Assembly (NCBI GenBank): GCA_963751595.1 | Contig: CAVVVC010000001.1 | Coordinates: 1,534,855-1,598,854, forward strand | DNA length: 64,000 nucleotides | Origin: JAHEGP01 sp963751595 | GTDB lineage: Bacteria > Pseudomonadota > Gammaproteobacteria > Pseudomonadales > JAHEGP01 | Direction of reading: 5' to 3' | Part shown: in pieces, positions 53,435-62,631 of the stretch | How the letters are laid out: each line of letters starts with the position of its first letter | Position numbering within the stretch: the first letter of the stretch is position 1 | The notes under the pieces: generated by a model | The model's input: only the letters and a program-made list of their open reading frames with translations | What the model was told of the DNA's origin: nothing | The model's database searches: none | Position numbers and translations under genes: made by a program

Positions 53435-54126
53435 TCGTGATCATCCCCAAGGCCAGTGATACGAATTCCGCTATGACACCGGTAGCGTCGGTTGATCGTG
53501 ATCAGAACCGAGGTCAAGGCCTCCGCGGCAGCAGCATTGGCAATGGGGCCAGCATGAAAACCGCGCATTCCGGCAGCCTCGACCAGGCCGATCACAAGCT
53601 CACGGGCCTGCTTGCTGTTTCCTGTGACCAGCACGTCACAATCCAGTTCATGACCTTGCTGCAAATGCTGGGCGGCTACATTCTGGAAGGCCGATACCAC
53701 GCGTACCTCATCCCCCAACAGGTGCTGGGCTATCTCTCCGGCACTGCCGCCCTCGGGTAACTGCACCGTCCCCACTTTCGGCGGCACCAGCGGAACGGTC
53801 ACATCAACCAGTATCTTGCCTGACAAAGCCTCCCTGACCTGCTCCAGGGTGCTGCTGTGATGGCTGAACGGCACAGTCAGCACGACCAGGTCTGCGGCGG
53901 CCGCCGCAGACCGGTTTTCCATTGCCTGTACCGCGATGGCGGAAATACCCCGAGCCGCCATGACCCCGCACAGATCAGCGGCTGCCGCCTCGGCTTTGGC
54001 GAGGGTTCGCGAACCGATGACAAGCTCATAACCCGCCTGGACCCAGCGCCGGGCAAGACCCGTCCCCAGGTCCCCGGTGCCGCCAAGTATCGCTATTGTG
54101 CGGATGGACTCGGTCATGGGCTGCAT
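53431..54126 (-). CDS. npdG: NADPH-dependent F420 reductase (Fno/NpdG)
   Basis: Npd/Fno exchanges hydride between NADP(H) and F420. The 231-residue product has a Rossmann loop ILGGTGDLGTGLARRW (GGTGDLG at 15-21), the NADP-phosphate-binding IGSRTLAKAE, VLTVPFSHH and VDVTVPLVPP blocks, and an ITINRRYRCHSGIRITG C-terminus; all fit the F420-dependent NADP reductase family. It leads the F420 set and overlaps cofE by 4 bases. ATGs at 54126 and 54117 are both possible starts; GAGGG precedes the first. A -10 element lies about 46 bases upstream. Confidence 0.92.
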   Translation of the reverse strand: MQPMTESIRTIAILGGTGDLGTGLARRWVQAGYELVIGSRTLAKAEAAAADLCGVMAARGISAIAVQAMENRSAAAAADLVVLTVPFSHHSSTLEQVREALSGKILVDVTVPLVPPKVGTVQLPEGGSAGEIAQHLLGDEVRVVSAFQNVAAQHLQQGHELDCDVLVTGNSKQARELVIGLVEAAGMRGFHAGPIANAAAAEALTSVLITINRRYRCHSGIRITGLGDDHD

Positions 54127-54171
54127 TACCCTCGGTGGCTACGCCCGCTCCACACCGGTGCAGGCGGAAAA

Positions 54172-54177
54172 ATTGTA
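54172..54177 (-). promoter_or_regulatory. Candidate -10 element of the F420 operon
   Basis: TACAAT on the - strand lies 46 bases upstream of the npdG ATG. At 17 bases spacing the -35 position reads only TAGGTG-like, so the promoter is weak or activator-dependent if real. Confidence 0.3.
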
Positions 54178-54411
54178 TCAGAGTGGTTTCCATTCACCTA
54201 CCCGGGGCGCCAACGTTTGAACCCGGGGCGGCAGGCCCTGGCAACGCGCAGGCAGGAGTCCCCGAAGATCGCTGCGTCGCTCCCCGGGGTACATTTCCGG
54301 CCGGCCCGTTTTCAGGACGGCTTGCAAAGTCGCAGGAACCCGGGCACATTGCACGCGAGGCGCCGGCCAACCGGGCCAGCCATGCCAATAAAGAATCTGC
54401 AGGAAACCCGA

Positions 54412-55161
54412 ATGTCACCCAGCCACCGACACGAGCATTCCCGTCGCAGCACCATCGCACTGTGGGTTGGCGCCATGAGCCTTATACTATTACTCCTGGG
54501 TGCCCTGGGAACCCGTTTTGGCTTCTGGAGCCACGGTATCGGCATCATCATGGTGGTGCTGGGATTTGTTTCGGCGTTGGTGCCGGTTGCCCTGTTTATG
54601 GGTTTTGCCTGGCATCCGGTGCATCGCACCGAGCGCCGGACCCTGGCCGCCGGTATGCTGATGGGCGCCATCCCGCTTGCAATTGCGGCCTACCTTTACA
54701 GCGCGGGTGGCTCGGCCCCCATGATTCATGACATCTCAACCGACACGGTGCGCCCGCCGGAATACCATGCGGCGATCAAGCAACGTGGTCCCGATGAAAA
54801 TTCGCTGGTCTGGGAGGCGTCTGTGGCCGAAACCCAGCGCGAAGCCTACGACGACCTGCACTCCATTGAGTCCGGCCTGTCGCCTGACGGGGCTTTCGCA
54901 AGGGCCGCACAAGTGGCGGAAGAGATGGGATGGGAGATCATTGACAGGCAATCCCGCCCGGGCCATCTCGAAGCGGTGGACACCAGCTTCTGGTTTGGAT
55001 TCAAGGACGATATCGTTATCCGGGTTGAACCCGCCGCCAGCGGCAGCGTCATTGACCTGCGGTCCGCATCCCGGGTTGGCCGCGGGGACCTGGGTGCCAA
55101 CGCGGCCAGAATCCAGCGCTTTGTCAAAAACTTCAATGCCGTCCAGGCCTCACCGGACTGA
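54412..55161 (+). CDS. DUF1499 membrane protein
   Basis: The product has 249 residues from the ATG at 54412, which has AGGA seven bases upstream. Three membrane segments occupy about 16-36, 42-64 and 78-94. The remaining soluble part (ISTDTVRPPEYHAAI..., GWEIIDRQSRPGHLEAVDTSFWFGFKDDIVIRV, DLRSASRVGRGDLGANAARI) is the DUF1499 domain, found in many proteobacterial envelope proteins without known function. It is divergent from npdG, so it may share a regulatory region with the F420 genes, but no functional link is known. Confidence 0.85.
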   Translation: MSPSHRHEHSRRSTIALWVGAMSLILLLLGALGTRFGFWSHGIGIIMVVLGFVSALVPVALFMGFAWHPVHRTERRTLAAGMLMGAIPLAIAAYLYSAGGSAPMIHDISTDTVRPPEYHAAIKQRGPDENSLVWEASVAETQREAYDDLHSIESGLSPDGAFARAAQVAEEMGWEIIDRQSRPGHLEAVDTSFWFGFKDDIVIRVEPAASGSVIDLRSASRVGRGDLGANAARIQRFVKNFNAVQASPD

Positions 55162-55189
55162 AAACATCCCGCGGCCGGCAAACGCCCTG

Positions 55190-55366
55190 TCAGGCACCTT
55201 CGAGCAAATCAAAATCCATCTTGCCAATACCGCAATCGGGGCACTCGAAATCTTCGGGCACATCCTCCCAACGGGTCCCCGGGGCAATCCCCAACTCGGG
55301 TAATCCCTCTGCCTCATCGTAAATATATCCGCAGATGACGCATTCCCATTTTTGGTATTCGCTCAT
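55190..55366 (-). CDS. rubA: Rubredoxin
   Basis: A 58-residue protein starts at the ATG at 55366 (MSEYQKWECVICGYIYDEAE). It has the rubredoxin Fe(Cys)4 site C9-x-x-C12-G and C42-P-x-C45-G, with the conserved Tyr/Trp/Phe core between. Rubredoxins are small cytoplasmic one-electron carriers serving alkane hydroxylases, superoxide or oxygen reductases and other redox enzymes. It sits just downstream of gspM (gap about 80 bases) on the same strand and near the F420 genes; whether it has a partner here is unknown. Confidence 0.95.
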   Translation of the reverse strand: MSEYQKWECVICGYIYDEAEGLPELGIAPGTRWEDVPEDFECPDCGIGKMDFDLLEGA

Positions 55367-55447
55367 AAGTCATTCCCCTGTGAACGCCCGTGCATCAATC
55401 GGTGGCGCGCTGCCTGGGTATGGGCTGGCCCTCTCGTCGACGGGGCA

Positions 55448-55918
55448 TCAGGACTTGCCCATTCGCACCCGGGTCTTTACGAAGCCCTGTTTGTCGGCGG
55501 AGGTTATGGCAACGGTGATCAGGCGCATGCCGTAGTCCCGCTCAATCGCTACCAGCCAGGCAATGACCTGGGAGACCGGCGCGTCTTCCAACCATAATTG
55601 GGCCGAGTCGTCACCGGTGGGTTGGTAACGTTGCATCACCAGTGAGTAGTTCGGCAATGTAGTGTCAACCAGGGCTGAAATACTTAAGGCTTGATCCGCT
55701 ACCCCACCACCGGCACCGGCGTTCTTGATATCGGCTACCGCCTGCTGCATCCAGTCGAGGGATTCTCTGGCATCGGCATTGCCCGCCTCATAACCCTCGA
55801 TAGCTCGCTTCAGCGGCGCCCAGGCTATGCCATAAAGCAACAACAAGCCAACCAGTAGGGCTGCTGCTGCCACCATCAGCTGCTCCCGGGGATTGAGTTT
55901 ACCGAACCACTGCTTCAT
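55448..55918 (-). CDS. gspM: Type II secretion protein GspM
   Basis: This 156-residue bitopic inner-membrane protein of the type II secretion platform has a cytoplasmic N-terminus MKQWFGKLNPREQ, one membrane segment (about 14-33) and a small ferredoxin-like periplasmic domain ending in VAITSADKQGFVKTRVRM. It partners GspL. Its start overlaps the gspL stop by 4 bases. No gspN follows; rubredoxin is the next gene. Confidence 0.9.
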   Translation of the reverse strand: MKQWFGKLNPREQLMVAAAALLVGLLLLYGIAWAPLKRAIEGYEAGNADARESLDWMQQAVADIKNAGAGGGVADQALSISALVDTTLPNYSLVMQRYQPTGDDSAQLWLEDAPVSQVIAWLVAIERDYGMRLITVAITSADKQGFVKTRVRMGKS

Positions 55919-57171
55919 CGGCTGCTCTCCTTCAGCTCAAGGCGCGCCAGAATTCCCTGGCCCTGAGCGCTACTATTGAGTAACTGCGCCTCGATGCCAC
56001 GCTGTTGCATGACATTGCGGAATTGTTCGATATGCTGAAAATCATTGGCTCGCAACTCGAGCCGCAGACTGCGGTTGCCACCGTCGTAGTTGATATTGCG
56101 CACCGTGTAGCCCGCCTCGCTACCCAACGCAGGGCCCACCCGGGCGATCATCGGCCCGAAACGGCTGGGGCCAGCGCTGGAAAGCTGGGTCAAGGCCGCT
56201 CGCAGTTGACGCTCCGGACTACTGATCTTGCCGTTCGGAATGGCCTCACGAGCGAGCGCGTATTTTTTGGCCTCCAGCACCGTCGCGGCCTCGCGAGCGC
56301 TGGAATAGTGATAAATCAGCACTGCGTAATTCACCAGTACTGCCGCCAGCGCAGCAATAGCTACCGGCTTCCAATCGTGCCAGTAGTGACGCCAGCGCAA
56401 CGCAGGTCGAAGATCTCCCTGCAACAGATTGAGGGGCTCGGAGGGTAACACCGATGCCATCCATCCAGAGACCGAATCAACAGGTTTTATCTCCACCTGT
56501 AGACCGGGCCGTGCGCTCTCCAGGGCAGCCTCCATACTGCTGGTATCGGCGCCCTGTTCCACCACGAGTTCCAGGTGTTGCGCTGTTTCCAGGTACCCAT
56601 GACCGGGCATTGCAGCCACCAGTTCGAGGTTTTGGGGGCTGCAGACGAAGCCGGCACAGGCACCCGAGCGGGCAACGACCTGGTCGTTGGCAAGCAGCCA
56701 GGTTTGGCGTTCGCTGGTCCAGGGCAGCAGCAACGCCTCGGGCACGAGCATGTCGACACCGAGACCGGCCTCGCGAAACTCCTCGAGCAGAGGCTCCACC
56801 TTAGCCCTGCTGACGACCACGATCCCCATCAGGTCCCGGCTGATTGGACGGTAGGCAAAGTGAAGCTTTTCAGTGCTCTCCGCGAGGCTGTCCTCCAGCT
56901 CATAGGGCATGGTCTGGCGATACAGTTTGCGCTCTGCCTCCGTGAAACTCAGGGTTCGCAGGGTATGGCTGGATGCTGGCAGCACCAGCACCAGCTCGCT
57001 GCCGGGCATGGCCTGTTGTTGCTTTGCCAGGCTCTGCAGGTCACCGATGTGCTCAGCCTGGACCTCGCCGTCGACGATGGCCCGCCACTGGTACATCGCC
57101 TCCTCGTGGGTGGGGTAAACCAGCAAACGGCTGCTTACACGAGCTTCGGGTTTGCGGAAAAAATTTTTCAT
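55915..57171 (-). CDS. gspL: Type II secretion protein GspL
   Basis: This 418-residue inner-membrane protein recruits the ATPase GspE. The cytoplasmic actin-like domain spans about 1-250 (YPTHEEAMYQWRAI, VPEALLLPW, LNLLQGDLRP), with one membrane segment at about 268-287 and a ferredoxin-like periplasmic domain to the end. It overlaps gspK and gspM by 4 bases each, indicating one coupled transcript. Confidence 0.92.
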   Translation of the reverse strand: MKNFFRKPEARVSSRLLVYPTHEEAMYQWRAIVDGEVQAEHIGDLQSLAKQQQAMPGSELVLVLPASSHTLRTLSFTEAERKLYRQTMPYELEDSLAESTEKLHFAYRPISRDLMGIVVVSRAKVEPLLEEFREAGLGVDMLVPEALLLPWTSERQTWLLANDQVVARSGACAGFVCSPQNLELVAAMPGHGYLETAQHLELVVEQGADTSSMEAALESARPGLQVEIKPVDSVSGWMASVLPSEPLNLLQGDLRPALRWRHYWHDWKPVAIAALAAVLVNYAVLIYHYSSAREAATVLEAKKYALAREAIPNGKISSPERQLRAALTQLSSAGPSRFGPMIARVGPALGSEAGYTVRNINYDGGNRSLRLELRANDFQHIEQFRNVMQQRGIEAQLLNSSAQGQGILARLELKESSR

Positions 57172-58277
57172 AACATTCGCATACTTCTGGCCAATATCTC
57201 TGCTTTATCGTTCCTGACCCGGATGACGCTATCCATCGCCTGGGTAAGGCGCCCCACCCGGGTGCGCGAACTGACAATGAATACCTCACTGCTTGCGGTA
57301 ATGTTTTGTGGCTTCAAGCCCTCAGCGCCCCATTCCGGGCGGGTCAAAAAATCTTCCATGGTCATCACCTCACCCTCTCTGATGGCGGTGACAATTGCCT
57401 GTGCCTTTTCAACGTCGAGGGGCAGCAGGTTATCGCCGTCATACAGCGCCTGTATCATCGCGACGTCGGCCCCCGCGACACTGACCGGGGCGCCCTCCCG
57501 CGGCCAAACCGTGAGGCTATCGCGCAATGCCTGGTACAGCGGCGGTGTTACCCCTTTGACCAGCAGCAGCTCCGAAACATCGCGCATCGGCACGTCGGCG
57601 GGCCGGTAAGGCGGTGTCTGCCGAGAATAGAACATCTGCTCTGCGCCGCCAAAGCCCGTCTCCATGGTATCGACATCCATCCAGTCCAGCAGCGCTTCGA
57701 GTATTGCAATTGCCTCGGGCTCGGACAACTGCGGTTCTTGCACGCTCAGCAGCAAACGAATAAACCGCTGTTGCTCCTGGTTTCGCGGAACCGGGCTGAT
57801 GCCGGTCGGATCCGCAACGGGCACGCTGTCGGCGGGATTGGAAAAAGCGCCCCCGGAGCCCGCCTCTGGCTCTGAGCCCTCGGTAACCTGAGCGCCGGAA
57901 CCCGCCACTGAGCCAGCCAGGCTGTTGATATTGAATCGCCCCTGGAGATCGGCGACGGCAAAAGCCAACCAGCCATGATCGGTATCAAACTGGCCAAAGA
58001 GTTCAGGGCGAAAAAAATCCTCGCGTTGCTGTTCCGCGCGCTCCTTCAATTGTTGCAGCAATAGCTCTATCGCCAGTTGCTCTGCCCCGGTGAGATAGTA
58101 CCAGGCCTGGTCAGCGAGCACCTGATTGTCGGTCCTGCGTGCCGCTACCGCAAAGTGGGTACTCATGGCCGTTATAATGATCATCGCCAGGGCGAGCACA
58201 AAAATCGCAATGATCAGCGCTGCGCCCGACTGACGACCCAGGGAACCAGGGTGCTGTGATTTGCGGTAACAATTCAT
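57168..58277 (-). CDS. gspK: Type II secretion minor pseudopilin GspK
   Basis: GspK is the large minor pseudopilin that, with GspI and GspJ, caps the pseudopilus. The 369-residue product has a prepilin leader ending in GRQSG and the hydrophobic helix AALIIAIFVLALAMIIIT; position +5 lacks the usual Glu, as is typical for GspK. The large alpha-helical insert with LLDWMDVD and RDVSELLLVKGVTP follows. It overlaps gspL by 4 bases. The insert contains a Gly/Ser/Glu-rich loop at about 120-155. Confidence 0.92.
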   Translation of the reverse strand: MNCYRKSQHPGSLGRQSGAALIIAIFVLALAMIIITAMSTHFAVAARRTDNQVLADQAWYYLTGAEQLAIELLLQQLKERAEQQREDFFRPELFGQFDTDHGWLAFAVADLQGRFNINSLAGSVAGSGAQVTEGSEPEAGSGGAFSNPADSVPVADPTGISPVPRNQEQQRFIRLLLSVQEPQLSEPEAIAILEALLDWMDVDTMETGFGGAEQMFYSRQTPPYRPADVPMRDVSELLLVKGVTPPLYQALRDSLTVWPREGAPVSVAGADVAMIQALYDGDNLLPLDVEKAQAIVTAIREGEVMTMEDFLTRPEWGAEGLKPQNITASSEVFIVSSRTRVGRLTQAMDSVIRVRNDKAEILARSMRML

Positions 58278-58882
58278 AAATGCGTTTCAACTCACCCATT
58301 GACTCCAGTTCGACGGTCAACTCTATCGCCGCCGGCAGGGTATCCCGCGACTCCCCTTCCGGCCAGCTCGGTAGCCACTGGCGGTCGATATCGGCCCCCT
58401 CAACCCGCGGCAGCGCCCGAACGCCGATCCGCTTGACCCCGGACAGGATCAGCCTCTCCCGAAACAACTCATCATTGACCCGGTCGAATGTTTCCCAGTA
58501 GCCACGGTAGACCTGCTCGCCGTCGTACCGGTAGAACACACGTGCTGCATCTCGCTACGCGGCATCGCCAGCGGATCGTGCCAGCCCCGCCGATTGAGAA
58601 TCATCAGGGTTTCAGCGCCATCGTTCACCACCAGGACATTTTCCAACTCACCATTGGCCGCCCGGTTCTGCACGCCGGATAACTGGGGGATATCGATACT
58701 GAAAAGTGTCAGAAAGCGCTGCACCTGTGCCAGTTCGGCACCTTCTCAAAAAAAGCCTGCCGGGACCGTCCTACGCCCTCCAGTGCCGCGTAGGCACTGG
58801 CACCAATGAGCGCAGTCATCGCCAGCGCCAGCAGCAGCTCGATCAGGGCGAAGCCGCACTGACTGCGATTGCGTCCCCTCTT
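58111..58882 (-). CDS. gspJ: Type II secretion minor pseudopilin GspJ (two frame breaks)
   Basis: GspJ can be assembled from three frames. The first gives a pseudopilin N-terminus (CGFALIELLLALAMTALIGASAY) from about 58870. The second, starting near 58740, continues ELAQVQRFLTLFSIDIPQLSG. The third, starting near 58540, gives VFYRYDGEQVYRGYWETFDRV...IELTVELES. One missing base near 58740 and one near 58540 restore continuity. No good start codon is visible between the gspI stop and the first frame, and the last frame runs about 50 residues past the gspK start, so at least one more error may exist. If the breaks are real, the gene is dead; consensus errors look more likely. Confidence 0.75.
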
Positions 58883-59284
58883 CTACTCCACCCCGAGGTA
58901 GGCCGAAACCTCGGCCCGTGGATCTTCCATGTCGCGTTTACTCGCCACCTTGATACTGATTCGAAAGTAGCCTTCCACCTCGGTTGGCTCCGTCTCGGCC
59001 TCCCAGTACCAGTCGCGACCGGCCATCAGTTCGCTGCCATCCTCCCGCCGGGGCGGGCGCTTGCCTGCAAACTGGTTGTTGAGTCGATAAGTGGCCAACT
59101 GATTCTGCGCAACCAGATTGGCAACGATTTTTTCCTCCATGATCTTGAGCCCGCTTAGCCGCTCTGCCGCATTGATCAGCAATGGCGGCAATACCAGCCC
59201 GATGACCGCCAGCGCGATCAGTACTTCGAGCAGGGTAAACCCGGCTCGTCGGGATCGGCAGCTCGGCCCAGCGCATGCTCGCAA
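58883..59284 (-). CDS. gspI: Type II secretion minor pseudopilin GspI
   Basis: The product has 133 residues from a TTG at 59284, two bases after the gspH stop. A basic leader (SCRSRRAG) precedes the prepilin cleavage motif G/FTLLEVLIALAVIGLVLPPLLI, and the C-terminal domain includes LVAQNQLATYRL and DWYWEAETEPTEVEGYFRISIKV, typical of GspI. An ATG at 59276 is in another frame and would need a one-base change; the basic leader favours the TTG frame. It is processed by the prepilin peptidase GspO, not seen here. Confidence 0.83.
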   Translation of the reverse strand: MRACAGPSCRSRRAGFTLLEVLIALAVIGLVLPPLLINAAERLSGLKIMEEKIVANLVAQNQLATYRLNNQFAGKRPPRREDGSELMAGRDWYWEAETEPTEVEGYFRISIKVASKRDMEDPRAEVSAYLGVE

Positions 59285-59285
59285 G

Positions 59286-59864
59286 CTATTCAGTGGACTC
59301 ACCCTCCCTGTTGTCGTCCAATTCCAGACCTTCGTAGCTTCCCCTGAGGGTGACGAAGTCGCTGGCGTCGGCCCCGCGCAGCACCAGCTCAAAATCTGTG
59401 ATATCACCACTGGAGAAAATCACGATTTGTGGCACCTTTTGCTCAGTTTCCTTCGACCCCGCCTCAACGCGCTGCGGTACCACGGGCTGGCCATCGATAG
59501 TCAGGCTGTACTCCAAGGCGCCCGCAATCACCCCATCATACTGGCGCATGGAATCCCGAGCCACAGCCCACTGCTGCTCGTCTGCAGACCAAACCAGCCA
59601 CCGGTAGCCGACTTCGCCATCGGCATCGAGATCGCCGGACTCCAGCCTGAGACCGTGTTGCGTGCCGGTGAGGATTGCCTCTTCCTCCTGTAATTCCATC
59701 GCGGCCAGCATCTCCCGGGCGCTTTGCTGTAACACCTCGAAGTCGTCCTGCACCACCACATTGGGCATGGCCAGCGCCGCGATGATGCCGATGACAAAAA
59801 TCACCAGCATCAATTCCAACAAGGTGAAACCGGCCGGGCGATAGGGACGGGTGCCGATCGCCAT
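59286..59864 (-). CDS. gspH: Type II secretion minor pseudopilin GspH
   Basis: This 192-residue pseudopilin has leader MAIGTRPYRPAG, then FTLLELMLVIFVIGIIAALAMP with the conserved Glu at +5 and a GspH-type beta domain (EEEAILTGTQHGLRLESG, YRWLVWSADEQQW). It is not GspG: it lacks the GspG C-terminal calcium site and is longer than that protein. It starts three bases after the gspF stop, the position where gspG normally lies. Confidence 0.88.
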   Translation of the reverse strand: MAIGTRPYRPAGFTLLELMLVIFVIGIIAALAMPNVVVQDDFEVLQQSAREMLAAMELQEEEAILTGTQHGLRLESGDLDADGEVGYRWLVWSADEQQWAVARDSMRQYDGVIAGALEYSLTIDGQPVVPQRVEAGSKETEQKVPQIVIFSSGDITDFELVLRGADASDFVTLRGSYEGLELDDNREGESTE

Positions 59865-59867
59865 GGC

Positions 59868-61087
59868 TCAGGTAAAAAGCTTGTTCATGCCAAAGATCGG
59901 CAGCAGGATTGCCATCACGATCGTCATCACGAAGCCACCCAGAAAGAGCACCATGATGGGTTCCATGACGCTCATCATGCTGGGGACGGCGGTATCGAGC
60001 TCGCGCTCCTGGCTTTCGGCGCCCCGCTGCAGCATGTTCTCCAGCTCACCCGATTTTTCGCCGCTGCCAACCATATGCACCAGCATGGGAGGAAAAAAAC
60101 CACTACTTTCAAGCGCGTAACGCAGGCTTTTACCCTCCCTGACCGCATCGATGTAGTGTGATGGGCGCGCTCCCGGTACTGGAGGTTGGTCAATACAGTA
60201 CGAGCGATCATCAACGCTTCGAGCAAGGGCACGCCGCTTTGCAACAGGGTCCCCAGGGTGCTGCTGAACCGGGTGGTATTCACCTTGTTGATAAAACCGG
60301 AGAGCAATGGCACGTGCAGCAATTGTCGATGCCACCAGAGACGATTGGCGGGTTTACGCAACCAGAATCGAAACAGCAACAGCAGGGCAACAATGCTGAC
60401 CAGGATGATCACGCCGTATTGGGAAATAAAGTTGCTGGTGGCGATGAGCATCACGGTGAGCAGCGGCAGCTCGGATTGGTGTTTCTGAAGATTCTTACCA
60501 GTTCCGGCACCACGAAGATCATCAACGCAATAATCACCGACAGACCGACGACCAGCAAAATCACGGGGTAAATGGACGGGGCGGTCTTGATCTGCTGGGG
60601 CGGCATGTGGGGTTTTTTCGGTATAGTCGGCCAGCCTGTCCAATACCACTCCGAGGAATCCTGCGTGCTCTCCCGCTCGCACCATGCCAATATACAGGTC
60701 ATTGAAAACGGCCGGATGCTCGGACATGGCATGGGCGAGACTGTGGCCCTCGTTCACCCGGGAACGAATGCTCATCAGAACGCTTTTGATGGCAGGCTTA
60801 CTGGTCTGCTCGGCTACCGCCTGGAGAGCTTCGGCCAGGGGTAGATCGGACTGCACCAATGTCGCCAGCTGGCGGGTTACCAGGGCCAGCTCTGAAACCG
60901 ACCAGTGTCGGGCAAAGGTCAGCCATTGGGTCTTGGATTCGGTTTTGCGGGAAGTGGGGTGAACTTCAACGGGCCTGAGGTCCTTCTGGCGCAACAATCC
61001 CCTTACCTGGCGCTCGGAATCAGCCTCCAGCAGGCCTTTGACTTTCCTGCCCTCGGTGTCCAGGGCGACATAGCTGAATGCTGCCAT
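59868..61087 (-). CDS. gspF: Type II secretion inner-membrane platform GspF (three frame breaks)
   Basis: GspF is the polytopic platform protein. The N-terminal part AFSYVALDTEGRKVKGLLEAD is clear to about 60618. The next segment (IYPVILLVVGLSVIIALMIFVVPELVRIFRN) is in a second frame, SELPLLTVMLIATSNFISQYG returns to the first, and from about 60158 the C-terminus (YIDAVREGKSLRYALESSGFF ... ILLPIFGMNKLF) is in a third. One extra base in an A6C4 run near 60607-60618 and one missing base each near 60475 and 60158 restore a protein of about 405 residues, the normal length. All conserved GspF motifs survive. Confidence 0.85.
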
Positions 61088-61089
61088 CC

Positions 61090-62631
61090 TTAACGCGCCT
61101 GGGTTACCCGCAAAACTTCCGCCAATGAAGTGTCGCCGGAAAGTATCCGGTTGATACCATCACTATAGATTCCAGGCACTGACTGCCGGCAATAGGCTTC
61201 CATCGCCTGTTCATTTTCACCGTCGTGGATCATCGCCCGCAGCTTGTCGTCAACCATGATCAGCTCATAGATACCGGTACGTCCCATGTAGCCAGTGCCT
61301 TTGCACTGGTGGCACCCCTTGGCCTTGTACACGACCACGTCATCGCCCGCCGACAAATGCAGCAGGTCCCGCTCCGCGGCTGTCAGCGTATCCGGCAGCT
61401 TGCAATGCTGGCACAGTGTTCTTACCAGGCGCTGGGCCATCACTGAAAGCAGGCTGGACGAGAGCAGGAAAGGCTCTACTCCCATATCCTGAAGTCGGGT
61501 GATGGCGCCCAAGGCCGTATTGGTATGCAGGGTCGACAGTACCAGGTGTCCGGTTAAACTGGCCTGCACCGCGATTTCGGCGGTCTCCAGGTCACGAATC
61601 TCACCAACCATGACAATATCAGGGTCCTGGCGCAGGATGGCGCGAAGTCCCTTGGCAAAGGTCATGCCGACTTTGGGGTTCACCTGGGTCTGGCCAATGC
61701 CGCCAAGCAAATATTCGACCGGATCTTCGATGGTCAGAATATTGCGACCGGGCTGGTTGATATGACTCAGGCCCGCATACAGGGTAGTGGTTTACCCGAT
61801 CCGGTGGGACCCGTCACCAGGATGATGCCATGGGGGCTGGACAGGCTGTTTTTTAAAATCGCGCAGCACCTGCTCGCTCATTTGCAATTGGTCGAGGCGC
61901 AACTGTCCGCTTTCCTTGTCCAGCAATCGCAACACCACCCGCTCACCATGGGCAGAGGGGATCGTGGATACCCGTATGTCAATGGCGCGCCCGGCCAGCT
62001 TGATCAAAAGATGGCCGTCCTGGGGGATGCGTTTTTCGGCAATATCAAGCCGCGCCATTACCTTGAGGCGTGACACCAGCAGCGGCCCGAGGGCGCGGTC
62101 GGGTGCAATCAGCTCGCGCAGCACGCCATCGACCCGGAGCCGGATCGACAGAACGTTTTCGAATGATTCAATATGAATATCGGAAGCTCGCTCATTGATC
62201 GCCTGGGACAAAACCGCATTGATCAACTTGATGACCGGGGCATCGTCCTCCGACTCCATCAGGTCGATATCCCGGGGCAGGTCTTCCAACAGCCCGGTAA
62301 AATCGATATCGGAGCCCAGATCATCCGCTGCCTGGCGCGCCTGGTTGTCGCCGCGCTGGTAATGCGCCGCCAGCCCGAGCTGGAACTGTGCATCGTCGTG
62401 GAATTGCAGCTTGAAGTCTTCCCCGGCGAAGCGGCGCAGCTCGTTGTAGGTGTCCAGACTGATGCCATGGCGCGCATGCACGACGACTGCTTCGTTTTGG
62501 CGCTGCAGGTAAGCGCCATGTTGGGAGGCAAAAGCATAGGAAATCTCGTCGGCGCGCAGTTGCCCGATGTCCCCCTCAAGCGGCGCCAGGGACGCGTCGA
62601 GTATGTCGTGCTCCACAGCCTCAGCGGGCAT
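61090..62631 (-). CDS. gspE: Type II secretion ATPase GspE (two compensating frame breaks)
   Basis: GspE is the hexameric cytoplasmic ATPase powering secretion. The N-terminal domain and the Arg-rich catalytic domain (INERASDIHIESFENVLSIRLRVDG, IPQDGHLLI) read in one frame to about 61850. A short second-frame segment encodes SPHGIILVTGPTGSGK (Walker A). The first frame resumes with TTLYAGL, the Walker B region DIVMVGEIRD, LSTLHTN and the zinc-binding cysteines CQHC...CHQC. An extra A in the A6 run at 61849-61854 and a missing A at 61791-61793 explain both breaks and give 513 residues. The ATG at 62631 has AGGA eight bases upstream and overlaps gspD by 11 bases. Confidence 0.9.

Noticed and set aside
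56575..57609. 344-codon + strand frame opposite gspL/gspK
   Set aside because: Antisense to genes with clear type II secretion motifs; composition is not protein-like.
59174..59276. ATG-initiated alternative start of gspI at 59276
   Set aside because: It is out of frame with the pseudopilin core and would need a one-base change; the TTG frame gives a normal basic prepilin leader.
59286..59864. Considered whether this pseudopilin gene could be gspG rather than gspH
   Set aside because: It has 192 residues with a GspH-type beta domain and lacks the GspG C-terminal pattern, so gspG is treated as absent.
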